From contig NZ_FRBV01000002.1 in assembly GCF_900142705.1 (NCBI RefSeq), positions 1 through 64,000 of the forward strand: a stretch of 64,000 nt of DNA. The letters are read 5' to 3'. Position 1 is the first letter of the stretch. Each line of letters opens with the position of its first letter. The notes beneath the pieces are model-generated. The model saw only the letters and a list, made by a program, of their open reading frames with translations. It was not told where the DNA came from and did no database searches. This document shows positions 9,453 through 20,049 of the stretch, one piece after another. The stretch is from Nitrosospira sp. Nsp11. GTDB taxonomy: Bacteria; Pseudomonadota; Gammaproteobacteria; Burkholderiales; Nitrosomonadaceae. The position numbers and the translations under genes are program-made.

Positions 9453-11897
9453 ATGATTAATTTCGAAATCGACGGTAAACCGGTGTCCGTGCCCAAGAAT
9501 GGCACCGTCATGGACGGCGCCAATCAGCTGGGTATATACATTCCTCATTTCTGCTATCACAAGAAGCTTTCCATTGCTGCCAATTGCCGCATGTGCCTGG
9601 TGCAAGTGGAGAAAGCGCCCAAGCCCTTGCCTGCCTGTGCGACTCCCGCAATGGAAGGTATGAAGGTTTCAACCCACTCCGGACAGGCGGTAACAGCGCA
9701 AAAAGGCGTGATGGAGTTCCTGCTTATCAATCATCCGCTGGATTGCCCCATTTGCGATCAGGGTGGTGAATGCCAATTACAAGACCTGGCGGTGGGTTAT
9801 GGCGCGAGTTCGTCACGCTACACCGAGGCCAAGCGGGTAGTGGCGAATAAAAATCTGGGTCCGCTGATTTCCACAGATATGACCCGCTGTATCCATTGCA
9901 CCCGTTGCGTACGTTTCGGCCAGGAAATAGCAGGCATCATGGAGTTAGGCATGGCGGGTCGCGGCGAACACGCTGAGATCCTGTCGTTTGTCGGAAGCAC
10001 GGTGGATTCGGAGTTGTCGGGCAACATGATCGATCTTTGCCCGGTAGGGGCGCTCGTCAGTAAGCCATTCCGCTATTCGGCACGCACTTGGGAGCTATCA
10101 CGCAGGAAATCCGTAAGTCCGCACTGCGGACTTGGCGCCAATCTCGTGGTCCAGGTGAAACAGAACCGTGTGATGCGGGTGTTGCCGCGCGAAAATGAGG
10201 CAATCAACGAGTGTTGGCTATCAGATAAAGATCGCTTTTCCTACGAAGGATTAAACTCGGAAGAGCGTCTACGCAAGCCGATGATAAGACGTGGTGGCCA
10301 TTGGCAGGAATGCGACTGGCAGACCGCCCTTGAATTTGCGGCTAATGGGTTGAAAGCGGCAAAAGAAAAATATGGAGCGCAGAGTATCGGTGCACTGGGT
10401 TCTCCTCACAGTACGCTGGAGGAACTCTACCTGCTACAGAAGATCGCTCGAGGACTGGGCAGCGGGAATGTGGATCACCGTCTGCGCCAATCCGACTTTC
10501 GCGCGGATCGGTCGCAAGGGATTCCCTGGCTCGGGATGAGCATCGCGGAAGTTTCCCGGCTGAAATCAGCGCTTATCATTGGCAGCACCCTGCGCAAGGA
10601 TCACCCGCTGCTCGCGCAGCGTTTGCGCCAATCGGTAAAGCAGGGCGCGCAATTGAACCTGATCAATCCGGTGGACGATGATCTATTTACCACCATAGCG
10701 AATCGCGCTATCGTCGCGCCCGCTGCAATGGCAGCGATACTGGCGCAGGTCCTGAAAGCTGCCGCCGAGTCCACGGGAAAGCAAATTCCTGCCGATGTAA
10801 AAAATGCGCTGGCGGCAATCAGCGTCAGCGATACTGCGCGTGCGATAGCAGCAAGCCTCATCAATAACAAGCCAGCGGCAATATTCCTTGGCAATCTGGC
10901 TCAACATCATCCGCAATATACGAATATTCATATGCTGGCACAGCAACTCGCGCAAATTACCGACGCGCGATTCGGTATATTAGGCGAGGCCGCCAACAGC
11001 GTCGGTGCTTATATTGCCGGCGCGATTCCGGGCAATGACGGCTCGGCAGAACCCGTCGGCACTCAATCGGCTCAACCGGGAATGCAAAGCCTGAATGCTT
11101 CGCAAATGCTCGGGATGAGCGCTGGCGGGATTGCGGACGCCGGGGCCGAACCATGCCGGGCTTACATCCTGATGAACCTGGAGCCGGAACTGGATAGCTA
11201 CGACCCTCGGCAAGCCGTGAAAACGCTGGAAGCGGCCGAACTGGTTGTGATGATAACCGCATACAAAAGCCATGCCATCCTTCAAGGGGGTTATGCCGAT
11301 GTATTACTTCCCGGCGCGCCGTTCACTGAGACGTCGGGTACATTCATCAATATCGAGGGTCGGGTGCAAAGCTTTAATGGCGTTGTGGCGCCGCTCGGGG
11401 AAACGCGTCCGGCCTGGAAGATTTTGCGCGTGTTGGGCAATCTGCTGGAGATTGACGGCTTTGATTATGAAACACCCGAGCAGGTGCGTGCGGAGATCCT
11501 GCCCGGCTCAAGCGACGTCAGCGCCCGCCTGAATAATCATCTGGGGGGGTTCTCCCTGGATGACGTTGGGCCGCAAGGCGAACCGATGGGCAGCGGAATA
11601 CAGCGTATCGGAGAGGTACCGATATACCAGGCCGATCCCATCGTGCGGCGTGCCGAGTCGCTGCAGCGCACGCGCGACGCAGCTGCGCCGGTGGCATGGA
11701 TGCCGGGTGATCTCATGGGCAGGCTTGGCATACAAGCTGGAGACAGCGTCAGGCTGAGGCAAGGAGAAGGTGAGCTCCAGTTGCCTGCAGCCCGGGACGA
11801 TAAGTTGCCTGCCAATTGCGTGCGCCTGGCTTCCGCTCATCCCTTGACCGCGACGCTAGGCGGGATGTTCGGTGAAATCGTGGTGGAAAAATTGTGA
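9453..11897 (+). CDS. nuoG: NADH-quinone oxidoreductase subunit G
   Basis: 75-kDa subunit, 814 aa, the main electron wire of the peripheral arm. The N-terminal ferredoxin-like region has Cys ligands in [24 protein letters not shown] and [14 protein letters not shown], followed by [15 protein letters not shown]. The rest is the molybdopterin-oxidoreductase-like domain, degenerate in complex I. The C-terminal half is alanine-rich and more divergent, as is usual. It ends 22 bp before nuoH. Confidence 0.95.
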   Translation: MINFEIDGKPVSVPKNGTVMDGANQLGIYIPHFCYHKKLSIAANCRMCLVQVEKAPKPLPACATPAMEGMKVSTHSGQAVTAQKGVMEFLLINHPLDCPICDQGGECQLQDLAVGYGASSSRYTEAKRVVANKNLGPLISTDMTRCIHCTRCVRFGQEIAGIMELGMAGRGEHAEILSFVGSTVDSELSGNMIDLCPVGALVSKPFRYSARTWELSRRKSVSPHCGLGANLVVQVKQNRVMRVLPRENEAINECWLSDKDRFSYEGLNSEERLRKPMIRRGGHWQECDWQTALEFAANGLKAAKEKYGAQSIGALGSPHSTLEELYLLQKIARGLGSGNVDHRLRQSDFRADRSQGIPWLGMSIAEVSRLKSALIIGSTLRKDHPLLAQRLRQSVKQGAQLNLINPVDDDLFTTIANRAIVAPAAMAAILAQVLKAAAESTGKQIPADVKNALAAISVSDTARAIAASLINNKPAAIFLGNLAQHHPQYTNIHMLAQQLAQITDARFGILGEAANSVGAYIAGAIPGNDGSAEPVGTQSAQPGMQSLNASQMLGMSAGGIADAGAEPCRAYILMNLEPELDSYDPRQAVKTLEAAELVVMITAYKSHAILQGGYADVLLPGAPFTETSGTFINIEGRVQSFNGVVAPLGETRPAWKILRVLGNLLEIDGFDYETPEQVRAEILPGSSDVSARLNNHLGGFSLDDVGPQGEPMGSGIQRIGEVPIYQADPIVRRAESLQRTRDAAAPVAWMPGDLMGRLGIQAGDSVRLRQGEGELQLPAARDDKLPANCVRLASAHPLTATLGGMFGEIVVEKL

Positions 11898-11919
11898 TGG
11901 AAGAAATCAGGGTTATTTG

Positions 11920-13020
11920 ATGGAATACGCACAACAATTATTCGGGAATTTTTTCGGTCCTGAGTGGGGCCCTGTCTTGTACGTCGTGGCGAAGGATGTG
12001 CTGTTGATTTTCGCCATCGTGCTGCCATTAATGCTCGCCGTGGCTTACCTCACGTTCGCCGAGCGCAAGATTATCGCGTTCATGCAGATGCGTGTCGGCC
12101 CTAACCGGGTGACGTTCTTTGGCATTCCCTGGCTGGGCGGCTGGGCGCAGCCAATCGCTGATGCGGTTAAGGCAGTGATGAAGGAAATCATCATTCCCAG
12201 CGGTGCAAACAAGGTTCTGTTTGTGCTCGCGCCGGTATTGACATTCGCACCTGCATTGGCAGCCTGGGCGGTAGTGCCATTTTCTCCCGAAGTGGTGCTT
12301 GCGGACATCAATGCAGGGCTGCTTTATATTCTGGCCATGACTTCCATGGGCGTTTATGGGGTTATCATTGCGGGTTGGGCATCGAACTCCAAATATGCGT
12401 TCCTCGGCGCGATGCGCTCCGCAGCGCAAGTAGTATCGTATGAGCTGGCAATGGGTTTTGCATTGGTCTGTGTGTTGATGATGTCGCAGAGCCTGAATCT
12501 CGGGGATATCGTCAAGGGTCAGCAGGGTGGCAGTTTACTTAATTGGTACGTCCTTCCCTTGTTTCCCATGTTTTTGGTGTACTTTATTTCCGGTGTCGCG
12601 GAAACCAATCGCGCACCTTTTGATGTGGCTGAGGGTGAATCTGAAATCGTAGCAGGGTTCCACGTAGAGTATTCCGGCATGGCTTTCACGGTATTCTTCC
12701 TGGCGGAATATTCCAACATGATTCTGGTGGCCACCCTTGCCACCATCATATTTTTGGGTGGCTGGCTGCCGCCGATCAATATCGCGCCATTTACGCTGAT
12801 CCCCGGCTTCATATGGCTCATATTAAAAATTGGATTTTTATTGTTTTGTTTTCTCTGGTTTCGCGCCACGTTTCCCCGCTACCGCTATGATCAGATTATG
12901 CGCCTGGGCTGGAAAGTATTCATTCCGATCACGCTTGTCTGGATACTGGTGATAGGGTTGGTGATGCAATTCCCGCCGTCGATCCGGAATGCGTTTCCCC
13001 TTAATTTGTGGTTCCACTGA
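11920..13020 (+). CDS. nuoH: NADH-quinone oxidoreductase subunit H
   Basis: Membrane subunit linking the peripheral arm to the proton pumps and closing the quinone chamber. It has 366 aa with about eight membrane helices. The signature [17 protein letters not shown] lies near residue 47 and [20 protein letters not shown] near residue 228. The start at ATG 11920 is chosen because the N-terminus then matches NuoH; the longer frame overlaps the end of nuoG. Confidence 0.95.
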   Translation: MEYAQQLFGNFFGPEWGPVLYVVAKDVLLIFAIVLPLMLAVAYLTFAERKIIAFMQMRVGPNRVTFFGIPWLGGWAQPIADAVKAVMKEIIIPSGANKVLFVLAPVLTFAPALAAWAVVPFSPEVVLADINAGLLYILAMTSMGVYGVIIAGWASNSKYAFLGAMRSAAQVVSYELAMGFALVCVLMMSQSLNLGDIVKGQQGGSLLNWYVLPLFPMFLVYFISGVAETNRAPFDVAEGESEIVAGFHVEYSGMAFTVFFLAEYSNMILVATLATIIFLGGWLPPINIAPFTLIPGFIWLILKIGFLLFCFLWFRATFPRYRYDQIMRLGWKVFIPITLVWILVIGLVMQFPPSIRNAFPLNLWFH

Positions 13021-13034
13021 GAGAGGAAAAAGCC

Positions 13035-13523
13035 ATGAATCGTATCAAGGATTTTTTCCGTACCTTCCTGTTGTTCGAACTGCTGAAGGGGATGATGCTA
13101 ACGGGGAGATATATGTTCGCGCGTAAGATCACCGTGCACTTCCCCGAAGAGAAAACACCCCAGTCTCCCCGGTTCAGGGGGTTGCATGCACTCAGGCGAT
13201 ATCCAAATGGAGAAGAGCGTTGTATCGCCTGCAAACTTTGTGAGGCGGTGTGCCCAGCGCTGGCGATTACGATAGAATCCGAGCAGCGCGATGACGGCAC
13301 GCGGCGAACTACGCGGTACGACATCGATCTGACAAAATGCATATTTTGCGGTTTTTGCGAGGAATCCTGCCCGGTGGATTCCATTGTCGAGACTCGTATT
13401 CTGGAGTATCACGGAGAGAAACGCGGAGATTTGATTTATACCAAGCAGATGCTCCTGGCGGTTGGGGACCGGTATGAGGAACAGATAGCGAAGGATAGGG
13501 CGGCGGATGCGGGATACCGGTAA
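13035..13523 (+). CDS. nuoI: NADH-quinone oxidoreductase subunit I
   Basis: Ferredoxin-like subunit with two [4Fe-4S] clusters, N6a and N6b. The two motifs [16 protein letters not shown] and [16 protein letters not shown] are complete. It has 162 aa from ATG 13035, with GAGAGG just upstream. The 156-bp gap before nuoJ is the widest in the operon and contains a small CCCC/GGGG hairpin but no recognisable gene. Confidence 0.95.
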   Translation: MNRIKDFFRTFLLFELLKGMMLTGRYMFARKITVHFPEEKTPQSPRFRGLHALRRYPNGEERCIACKLCEAVCPALAITIESEQRDDGTRRTTRYDIDLTKCIFCGFCEESCPVDSIVETRILEYHGEKRGDLIYTKQMLLAVGDRYEEQIAKDRAADAGYR

Positions 13524-13679
13524 ATCTCATCGTTACATGCAGCGGGACACTTTTATAAACCATGTTTTGAAGATGGGAATTACCCGCTTCATTTCAACAC
13601 CCCCAATAAAAATGAGGGGCTTCGTCCAGGTAACCTGCGTGAGCTCGCTCCATAGCTTCGAATTGACAGAAATGCCCAT

Positions 13680-14285
13680 ATGAGTTTTCCGGATATAATT
13701 TTTTATTTTTTTTCGACGGTACTGGTGGCATCCGCCCTTGGCGTTATCACCGCCCGCAACCCCGTACATTCCGCATTATTATTGGTGCTGGCCTTTTTTA
13801 CTTCCGCGGGGTTATGGTTGTTGCTGGAGGCGGAATTTCTCGCCATTACGCTCGTGTTGGTCTATGTCGGGGCTGTAATGGTGCTGTTCCTGTTTGTAGT
13901 AATGATGCTGGATATCAATCTTGATTACCTGCGGGAAGGATTCTGGAAATGGTTTCCGTTTGGCGCGTTCCTCGCATTGGTGATGGCGACCGAGATGGCC
14001 GCAGTATTGATGGGCAAGCAGTTCGGCGCCGATCAAATGCCGGCTCCCCCAGCGCGCGCGGCTGATTATAGTAATACCAAAGAGCTGGGACGCTTGATTT
14101 ACACGGAATATGTTTATGCGTTCGAACTGGCGGCTGTCATTCTGCTGGTGGCGATAGTGGCGGCTATTGCGCTGACGCTGAGGCAGCGTATCGGCACTAA
14201 ATCGATGGACGTGGCGAAGCAGGTAGCCGTCAAGCGTGAAGACCGGATCCGTATGGTATCGATGCCATCCGAAAAGAAAGAATAA
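13680..14285 (+). CDS. nuoJ: NADH-quinone oxidoreductase subunit J
   Basis: Membrane subunit of complex I, 201 aa, with about five hydrophobic helices. The motif NPVHSALLLVLAFF is near residue 24 and the conserved stretch EAEFLAITLVLVYVGAVMVL, which contains the pi-bulge helix involved in coupling, is near residue 50. The C-terminal tail is basic and cytoplasmic. A 50-bp spacer precedes nuoK. Confidence 0.94.
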   Translation: MSFPDIIFYFFSTVLVASALGVITARNPVHSALLLVLAFFTSAGLWLLLEAEFLAITLVLVYVGAVMVLFLFVVMMLDINLDYLREGFWKWFPFGAFLALVMATEMAAVLMGKQFGADQMPAPPARAADYSNTKELGRLIYTEYVYAFELAAVILLVAIVAAIALTLRQRIGTKSMDVAKQVAVKREDRIRMVSMPSEKKE

Positions 14286-14335
14286 AATTAATTTACATGG
14301 TTGTGTTCTGATGTTGTCCTGAAAGGGGGCGTAGT

Positions 14336-14641
14336 TTGGTTTCGTTATCCCATTACCTGGTTCTCGGTGCGATTCTGTTTGCAATCAGCATTGTCGGTAT
14401 TTTCCTCAACAGGAAAAATGTAATTATCCTGTTGATGGCGATTGAACTGATGTTGCTGGCCGTAAACATGAATTTTGTCGCGTTCTCGTATTATCTCCAG
14501 GACACAGCAGGGCAGATTTTCGTGTTTTTCATACTTACAGTGGCCGCGGCAGAATCCGCCATTGGACTGGCGATTCTGGTGGTGCTGTTTCGTAGTCTGC
14601 ACACCATCAATGTGGACGATCTGGACAAACTTAAAGGGTAA
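14336..14641 (+). CDS. nuoK: NADH-quinone oxidoreductase subunit K
   Basis: Small membrane subunit, 101 aa, with three helices. The conserved membrane Glu residues of the half-channel are in [13 protein letters not shown] (near residue 36) and in the third helix, [13 protein letters not shown]. The start is TTG at 14336, preceded by a GGGGGC stretch; this start reproduces the standard N-terminus ([14 protein letters not shown]). Confidence 0.94.
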   Translation: MVSLSHYLVLGAILFAISIVGIFLNRKNVIILLMAIELMLLAVNMNFVAFSYYLQDTAGQIFVFFILTVAAAESAIGLAILVVLFRSLHTINVDDLDKLKG

Positions 14642-14701
14642 TTTTGAGAGTGGGAAACCGGTTCAGGTATTTAGTGGTTCAAAAAATAAAAACTGAATTT
14701 C

Positions 14702-16657
14702 ATGACTGAGATGCAAAAACTATATCTATTGGCGCCTTTAGCGCCTCTGGCGGGGGCTCTTATCGCCGGGTTGTTCGGTCGTCTGATTGGGCCAACCTGG
14801 AGTCATCGAATTACCATCGCCCTGATGCTCGTCTGCGTGGCTGCATCCGTCACCATCTTCATGGATGTATTGAAGGGAAATATCTATGACGGAGCCGTTT
14901 ATACCTGGGCGACAGCCGGCGATACGCGCTTTGAAATCGGGTTCCTGATCGATCAACTCTCCGCCACAATGATGATTGTGGTGAGTTTTGTTTCTTTAAT
15001 GGTGCATATTTACACCATTGGCTATATGCACGAGGATCCCGGTTATCAGCGTTTTTTCAGCTATATCTCGCTCTTCACGTTCTCCATGCTGATGCTGGTG
15101 ATGTCCAATAACTTTCTCCAGCTTTTCTTTGGCTGGGAAGCGGTAGGGCTCGTTTCTTATCTGCTTATCGGGTTCTGGTATACACGTCCAACGGCAATTT
15201 ATGCCAACCTGAAAGCTTTCATGGTTAATCGCGTTGGGGATTTTGGCTTTCTTCTCGGCATTGCTCTGGTACTGATGTATTTCGGCACCCTGGACTATGC
15301 AGCTGTTTTCGCCCAGGCGCCGCAGGCCGCGACGCAGACAATAGAGATCATTCCCGGCACATCATGGGAGCTATTGTCCGCCATCTGTATTTTGCTATTT
15401 GTCGGCGCAATGGGTAAATCCGCACAGTTTCCATTACATGTGTGGCTGCCGGATTCAATGGAAGGCCCAACACCTATTTCCGCATTGATCCATGCGGCGA
15501 CCATGGTGACAGCAGGTATTTTCATGGTGGCGCGCATGTCGCCGCTCTTTGAGTTAACTGAAACGGCATTGTCAGTGATGTTGGTGATTGGCGGCATCAC
15601 GACGCTATTCATGGCGTTGGTGGCCATCGTGCAGACCGACATCAAGCGTGTGGTGGCGTATTCGACCCTTTCACAATTGGGTTACATGACCATGGCGCTC
15701 GGCGCATCGGCTTACTCGGCAGGAATTTTTCACCTGATGACCCATGCTTTTTTCAAGGCCGTATTATTTTTGGGTGCGGGCTCCGTAATTATTGCCATGC
15801 ATCACGAGCAGGACATGCGGAAAATGGGGGGCCTGAAGAAATATATGCCCATTACGTACTGGACCATGTTCATCGCTGCGCTGGCAAGCGCAGGCGTACC
15901 TGGTTTATCCGGCTTTTTCTCCAAGGATGCCATCATTGAAGCATTACACTTCGCCACGATCCCCGGTGCCGGCTTCGCCTATTTCTGTGGGGTAACAACG
16001 GTATTCGTTACCGCGTTTTACACCTTCCGTTTGCTTTTCATGACGTTCCATGGAAAGCCGCGAATGGATCATCACACCGAAGAGCATCTACATGAATCGC
16101 CCTGGGTCGTAACGCTGCCACTCATCGTGCTTGCCATACCTTCCATCGGAGCCGGCTGGCTTATCGGTCCCATCCTGTTTGGGAATTATTTTGGCAGTAC
16201 CATACAAATCATGCCTCAGCACGAGGCAATGGCCAGGATGTCTCTGGAATATCATGGCATATTGGCAATGATGACCCATTCTTTAACGACCATACCATTC
16301 TGGTTTTCTGTCGGCGGAATTGTGACGGCATGGTATTTTTATCTGGTAAGAACCGATTTGCCAGGGAAAATAAAAAGAGCTGCAGGGCCATTTTCCATAC
16401 TCCTTGAGCGTAAATATTTCATTGACGAATTCTATTCCTGGTTCTTTGCGGGCGGCGCACGCGGGCTCGGCAAGGGATTATGGAAATTCGGCGATGTTAA
16501 AGTCATTGACGGATTTTTCATCAATGGCACGGCACGGGTGGTGGCCGGAACCGCCGTGCTGATGCGTCGCTTCCAGTCCGGCTATATCTACCATTACGCA
16601 TTCACCATGATCGTTGGCGTATTTGTATTGATGAGTTTGTGGTTGTCCGGGTCATAA
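14702..16657 (+). CDS. nuoL: NADH-quinone oxidoreductase subunit L
   Basis: Largest antiporter-like proton-pumping subunit of complex I, at the distal end of the membrane arm; 651 aa. The conserved core includes GWEAVGLVSYLLIGFWY, with the key Glu of helix 5, and the pumping Lys in MGKSAQFPLHVWLPDSMEGPTP, followed by AYSTLSQLGYM. The long C-terminal amphipathic helix region that clamps the other pump subunits is present. A 71-bp gap separates it from nuoM. Confidence 0.95.
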   Translation: MTEMQKLYLLAPLAPLAGALIAGLFGRLIGPTWSHRITIALMLVCVAASVTIFMDVLKGNIYDGAVYTWATAGDTRFEIGFLIDQLSATMMIVVSFVSLMVHIYTIGYMHEDPGYQRFFSYISLFTFSMLMLVMSNNFLQLFFGWEAVGLVSYLLIGFWYTRPTAIYANLKAFMVNRVGDFGFLLGIALVLMYFGTLDYAAVFAQAPQAATQTIEIIPGTSWELLSAICILLFVGAMGKSAQFPLHVWLPDSMEGPTPISALIHAATMVTAGIFMVARMSPLFELTETALSVMLVIGGITTLFMALVAIVQTDIKRVVAYSTLSQLGYMTMALGASAYSAGIFHLMTHAFFKAVLFLGAGSVIIAMHHEQDMRKMGGLKKYMPITYWTMFIAALASAGVPGLSGFFSKDAIIEALHFATIPGAGFAYFCGVTTVFVTAFYTFRLLFMTFHGKPRMDHHTEEHLHESPWVVTLPLIVLAIPSIGAGWLIGPILFGNYFGSTIQIMPQHEAMARMSLEYHGILAMMTHSLTTIPFWFSVGGIVTAWYFYLVRTDLPGKIKRAAGPFSILLERKYFIDEFYSWFFAGGARGLGKGLWKFGDVKVIDGFFINGTARVVAGTAVLMRRFQSGYIYHYAFTMIVGVFVLMSLWLSGS

Positions 16658-16728
16658 AATAACAAAATATTATTGCGGGTATTCGGCCCCTTCATCCGCT
16701 GCACGCTAATGGATAAAATGGAATAAAC

Positions 16729-18213
16729 ATGCTGTTCGGTCTTCCCCTGTTAAGCTTGATCATTTGGCTGCCTATTTTTGCCGGCGTTGGTGTGCTCGCC
16801 ACCGGCGGCGACCGTAATGCCCAACTGGCAAGATGGATTGCTCTCATCGGATCAATCGCGGGCCTGCTGGTTGCGATACCGCTTTATACGCAGTTTGATT
16901 CGCTGTCGAACGGCATGCAGTTCGTCGAATATAGCCTCTGGATCGAGCGCTTCAATATTCATTATCATCTCGGTGTGGATGGCATCGCCATGCCGTTGAT
17001 CCTGCTCAACTGCTTTACGACTCCACTGGTAGTAATGGCTGGTTGGCAAGTGATAAGTAAACGCGTGTCTCAATATATGGCCGCGTTTCTTATCATGTCA
17101 GGCATCGTCAACGGCGTGTTCTCGTCGCTTGATGCGATCCTGTTCTATGTCTTCTGGGAAGCGTCGCTGATCCCCATGTTTCTGATCATCGGCGTCTGGG
17201 GCGGACCCAACCGCGTCTATGCATCCATCAAGTTTTTTCTTTATACGCTTCTGGGTTCGCTGTTGATGCTGGTGGCATTCATTTACCTCTACCAGATTTC
17301 CGGAGGCAGCTTTTCAATACTTGATTATCACAGGCTGCCATTGTCGCTTACGCCGCAAATCCTGATATTTATCGCTTTCACGCTGGCGTTTGCGGTAAAG
17401 GTGCCGATGTGGCCGGTTCACACTTGGCTACCAGATGCCCACGTGGAGGCGCCCACAGGGGGGTCGGTTGTACTGGCGGCAATACTGCTGAAAATGGGCG
17501 GATATGGTTTCCTGCGTTTTTCGCTGCCGATCGTGCCGGACGCAAGCCAATATCTCGCCGGCATGATGATCACATTATCGCTGATTGCAATCGTCTATAT
17601 CGGCCTCGTCGCACTGATACAGGCGGACATGAAAAAGCTCATCGCTTATTCATCTGTCGCGCATATGGGATTTGTCACGCTGGGCTTTTTCCTATTCAAC
17701 GCTTATGGATTGGAAGGCGCGATGGTGCAGATGATTTCGCACGGTTTTATTTCCGCCGCGATGTTTTTATGCATAGGTGTTATGTACGATCGGCTGCATT
17801 CGCGCCAGATAGCCGACTACGGCGGGTTGGCCAAGAGGATGCCCGTATTCGCCGCATTTTTCATGCTCTTTGCGATGGCTAATACGGGATTGCCCGGCAC
17901 CAGCGGTTTCGTAGGGGAATTTATAGTCATCATGGCCGCCATGAAGGTGAACTTCTGGTATGCATTTTTCGCGGCCACCACACTGATCACCGGTGCGGCT
18001 TATACGCTCTGGATGTACAAGCGCGTCATATTCGGCGCAGTCATACATCCCGCTGTTGAAGAGATGAAGGATATTGGTGGCCGGGAGATTCTGATACTGG
18101 CAATTCTAGCTGTTGCGGTACTGGGAATGGGTCTCTATCCATTGCCATTGATGGAAGTGATGCATACCACGGTCGATGATTTGCTTGTGCATGTCGGACG
18201 CAGCAAATTGTAG
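16729..18213 (+). CDS. nuoM: NADH-quinone oxidoreductase subunit M
   Basis: Second antiporter-like proton-pumping subunit, 494 aa, about 14 helices. The helix-5 Glu is in FYVFWEASLIPMFL, the helix-7 Lys in FAVKVPMWPVHTWLPDAHVEAP, and the broken-helix region IAYSSVAHMGF is present. It lacks the C-terminal lateral helix of NuoL, as expected. It ends 35 bp before the chosen nuoN start. Confidence 0.95.
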   Translation: MLFGLPLLSLIIWLPIFAGVGVLATGGDRNAQLARWIALIGSIAGLLVAIPLYTQFDSLSNGMQFVEYSLWIERFNIHYHLGVDGIAMPLILLNCFTTPLVVMAGWQVISKRVSQYMAAFLIMSGIVNGVFSSLDAILFYVFWEASLIPMFLIIGVWGGPNRVYASIKFFLYTLLGSLLMLVAFIYLYQISGGSFSILDYHRLPLSLTPQILIFIAFTLAFAVKVPMWPVHTWLPDAHVEAPTGGSVVLAAILLKMGGYGFLRFSLPIVPDASQYLAGMMITLSLIAIVYIGLVALIQADMKKLIAYSSVAHMGFVTLGFFLFNAYGLEGAMVQMISHGFISAAMFLCIGVMYDRLHSRQIADYGGLAKRMPVFAAFFMLFAMANTGLPGTSGFVGEFIVIMAAMKVNFWYAFFAATTLITGAAYTLWMYKRVIFGAVIHPAVEEMKDIGGREILILAILAVAVLGMGLYPLPLMEVMHTTVDDLLVHVGRSKL

Positions 18214-18248
18214 TGTAAATAAAGTGGCCTGCTTGTTTGAGGATGATA

Positions 18249-19694
18249 ATGAATTTTACGCAGCCTGATTTCGCGCCCGCCTATCCAGAGATTTTTCTGT
18301 TGGGTATGGTATGCGTGGTGCTACTGGCCGATCTTGCGTGGGGCGAAAAAAAACCCTATATCGCATACTTGCTTGCGCAGGTTGCGTTGCTTGGTTGCGT
18401 GCTTATCTCGTTCGTTACTTCCGCTCCCGGCGTCGTGTATACCTTCTCTGGTATGTTTGTCGACGATCCGATGGCGGATATTCTGAAGATACTGGTGTAT
18501 ATCACCGTATCCGCTGTGCTGGTATATTCGAGAAGTTATATTTTCGTACGCGGCATGCTCAGCGGGGAATTTTTCAGTCTGGCGCTATTTGCAACGCTGG
18601 GCATGATGGTCATGATTTCCGCCAGTCATTTCCTGACCCTTTATCTGGGGTTGGAGCTCCAGTCATTATCGCTTTATGCCATGGTGGCGTTGAGACGTAA
18701 TTCGCCAGGATCTACCGAGGCGGCAATCAAATTTTTCGTCCTGGGAGCGCTGGCTTCGGGTTTTCTGCTGTATGGCATGTCCATGATATATGGCTCGACC
18801 GGCTCCCTGGATATTATCCGCGTAACTGAAGTAATACAGTCAGGCGTAACCAATCATGCGGTCCTGGTGGTGGGGCTTGTATTCATCGTTGCCGGCATCA
18901 GTTTCAAGCTGAGCGCGGTGCCGTTTCATATGTGGGTTCCGGATGTCTACGAGGGCGCACCAACGGCCGTGGTGCTGTTTATCGGTTCGGCGCCCAAATT
19001 GGCCGGGTTTGGCTTCGTCATGCGTCTGCTGGCGGACGGAATGGGGGGAATGTCAGCGGATTGGCAGGGAATGCTCATTATTCTCGCCGTTATGTCCATG
19101 GTTGTCGGAAATTTTGCCGCCATTGCCCAGACCAACATCAAACGTATGCTGGCATATTCAACCATTTCGCATATGGGGTTCGTGCTGCTTGGCATCCTCG
19201 CTGCAGACGAGAACGGTTACAGTGCGGCGATGTTCTATGTCGTGGTGTATGTGCTGATGACGTTGGGTACATTTGGTATCATCATGCTTCTGTCACGCGA
19301 AGGATTCGAAGCTGAAAAGCTCGATGATTTCAAGGGACTCAACCGGCGCAATCCATGGTATGCGTTTATGATGCTGCTGTTGATGTTCTCGATGGCCGGC
19401 ATTCCCCCGACCGTGGGCATTTATGCCAAGCTGTCGGTTTTGCAGGCGGTATTAAGCGCCGGTTATATTTGGCTGGCGGTAGTGGCAGTACTTCTTTCGC
19501 TAGTCGGGGTGTTTTATTATTTGCGCATCGTCAAACTGATGTACTTTGATGAACCAGAAACCGATGCCCTCATTGTGCCGCAAAACGATGTCAAGGTGCT
19601 GATAAGCGCGAATGGACTGGCAATGCTCGGGTTTGGGCTCTTCCCCCAAGTGCTGATCGCATTGTGTGCTTACGCCATTCAACAATCAATGTAG
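18249..19694 (+). CDS. nuoN: NADH-quinone oxidoreductase subunit N
   Basis: Third antiporter-like proton-pumping subunit and last gene of the nuo operon. From ATG 18249 it has 481 aa; this start has GAGG six bases upstream, whereas ATG 18243 and TTG 18237 overlap that Shine-Dalgarno sequence. Conserved elements include [17 protein letters not shown] with the helix-5 Glu, [21 protein letters not shown] with the helix-7 Lys, and [12 protein letters not shown]. No further complex I gene follows. Confidence 0.94.
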   Translation: MNFTQPDFAPAYPEIFLLGMVCVVLLADLAWGEKKPYIAYLLAQVALLGCVLISFVTSAPGVVYTFSGMFVDDPMADILKILVYITVSAVLVYSRSYIFVRGMLSGEFFSLALFATLGMMVMISASHFLTLYLGLELQSLSLYAMVALRRNSPGSTEAAIKFFVLGALASGFLLYGMSMIYGSTGSLDIIRVTEVIQSGVTNHAVLVVGLVFIVAGISFKLSAVPFHMWVPDVYEGAPTAVVLFIGSAPKLAGFGFVMRLLADGMGGMSADWQGMLIILAVMSMVVGNFAAIAQTNIKRMLAYSTISHMGFVLLGILAADENGYSAAMFYVVVYVLMTLGTFGIIMLLSREGFEAEKLDDFKGLNRRNPWYAFMMLLLMFSMAGIPPTVGIYAKLSVLQAVLSAGYIWLAVVAVLLSLVGVFYYLRIVKLMYFDEPETDALIVPQNDVKVLISANGLAMLGFGLFPQVLIALCAYAIQQSM

Positions 19695-19736
19695 TGCGCC
19701 AAAGGTTGGGTCCACGCAGTTCGTTTTTCGATGTGT

Positions 19737-19775
19737 CAGGTAATGGCACGGGGGCCAACCGGGCGCCATTACCTG
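19737..19775 (+). other. Perfect 11-bp inverted repeat after nuoN
   Basis: CAGGTAATGGC (19737-19747) and GCCATTACCTG (19765-19775) form a stable hairpin with a GC-rich loop, 43 bp after the nuoN stop. No T-run follows, so it is not a standard intrinsic terminator. It may stabilise or end the nuo transcript with help from Rho, or be a remnant of a palindromic repeat. Confidence 0.5.
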
Positions 19776-19928
19776 AAGTGTTGGATCTCCCAGGCTGAGC
19801 TGACGCGTACCTGAAAGAATCGGCATGTGTGTCAGGAAGAGGCCCTATCAGCTGAAGGCAAAGTCGCAAGAGCATCCGGGCAGGGGCAACCCAGTTCGCT
19901 TTCCCTCTACCAGATCCCCAGATTCGAC

Positions 19929-19956
19929 TTGACAATATCTCGGCAGCAGATATATA
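19929..19956 (+). promoter_or_regulatory. Sigma-70 promoter of the OmpA-like gene
   Basis: A consensus -35 box TTGACA (19929-19934) is followed after 16 bp by TATATA (19951-19956). It lies about 95 bp upstream of the chosen start codon of the OmpA-like gene and is the best sigma-70 match in this gap. Confidence 0.6.
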
Positions 19957-20049
19957 TGGATTGTATTGCGAATGTTTGATTTTTCCAGAATGGTGAGACT
20001 CATCCAGAATGCCCATATTGGCAAAACCCTGGTACAGAGGAGCTTTCAA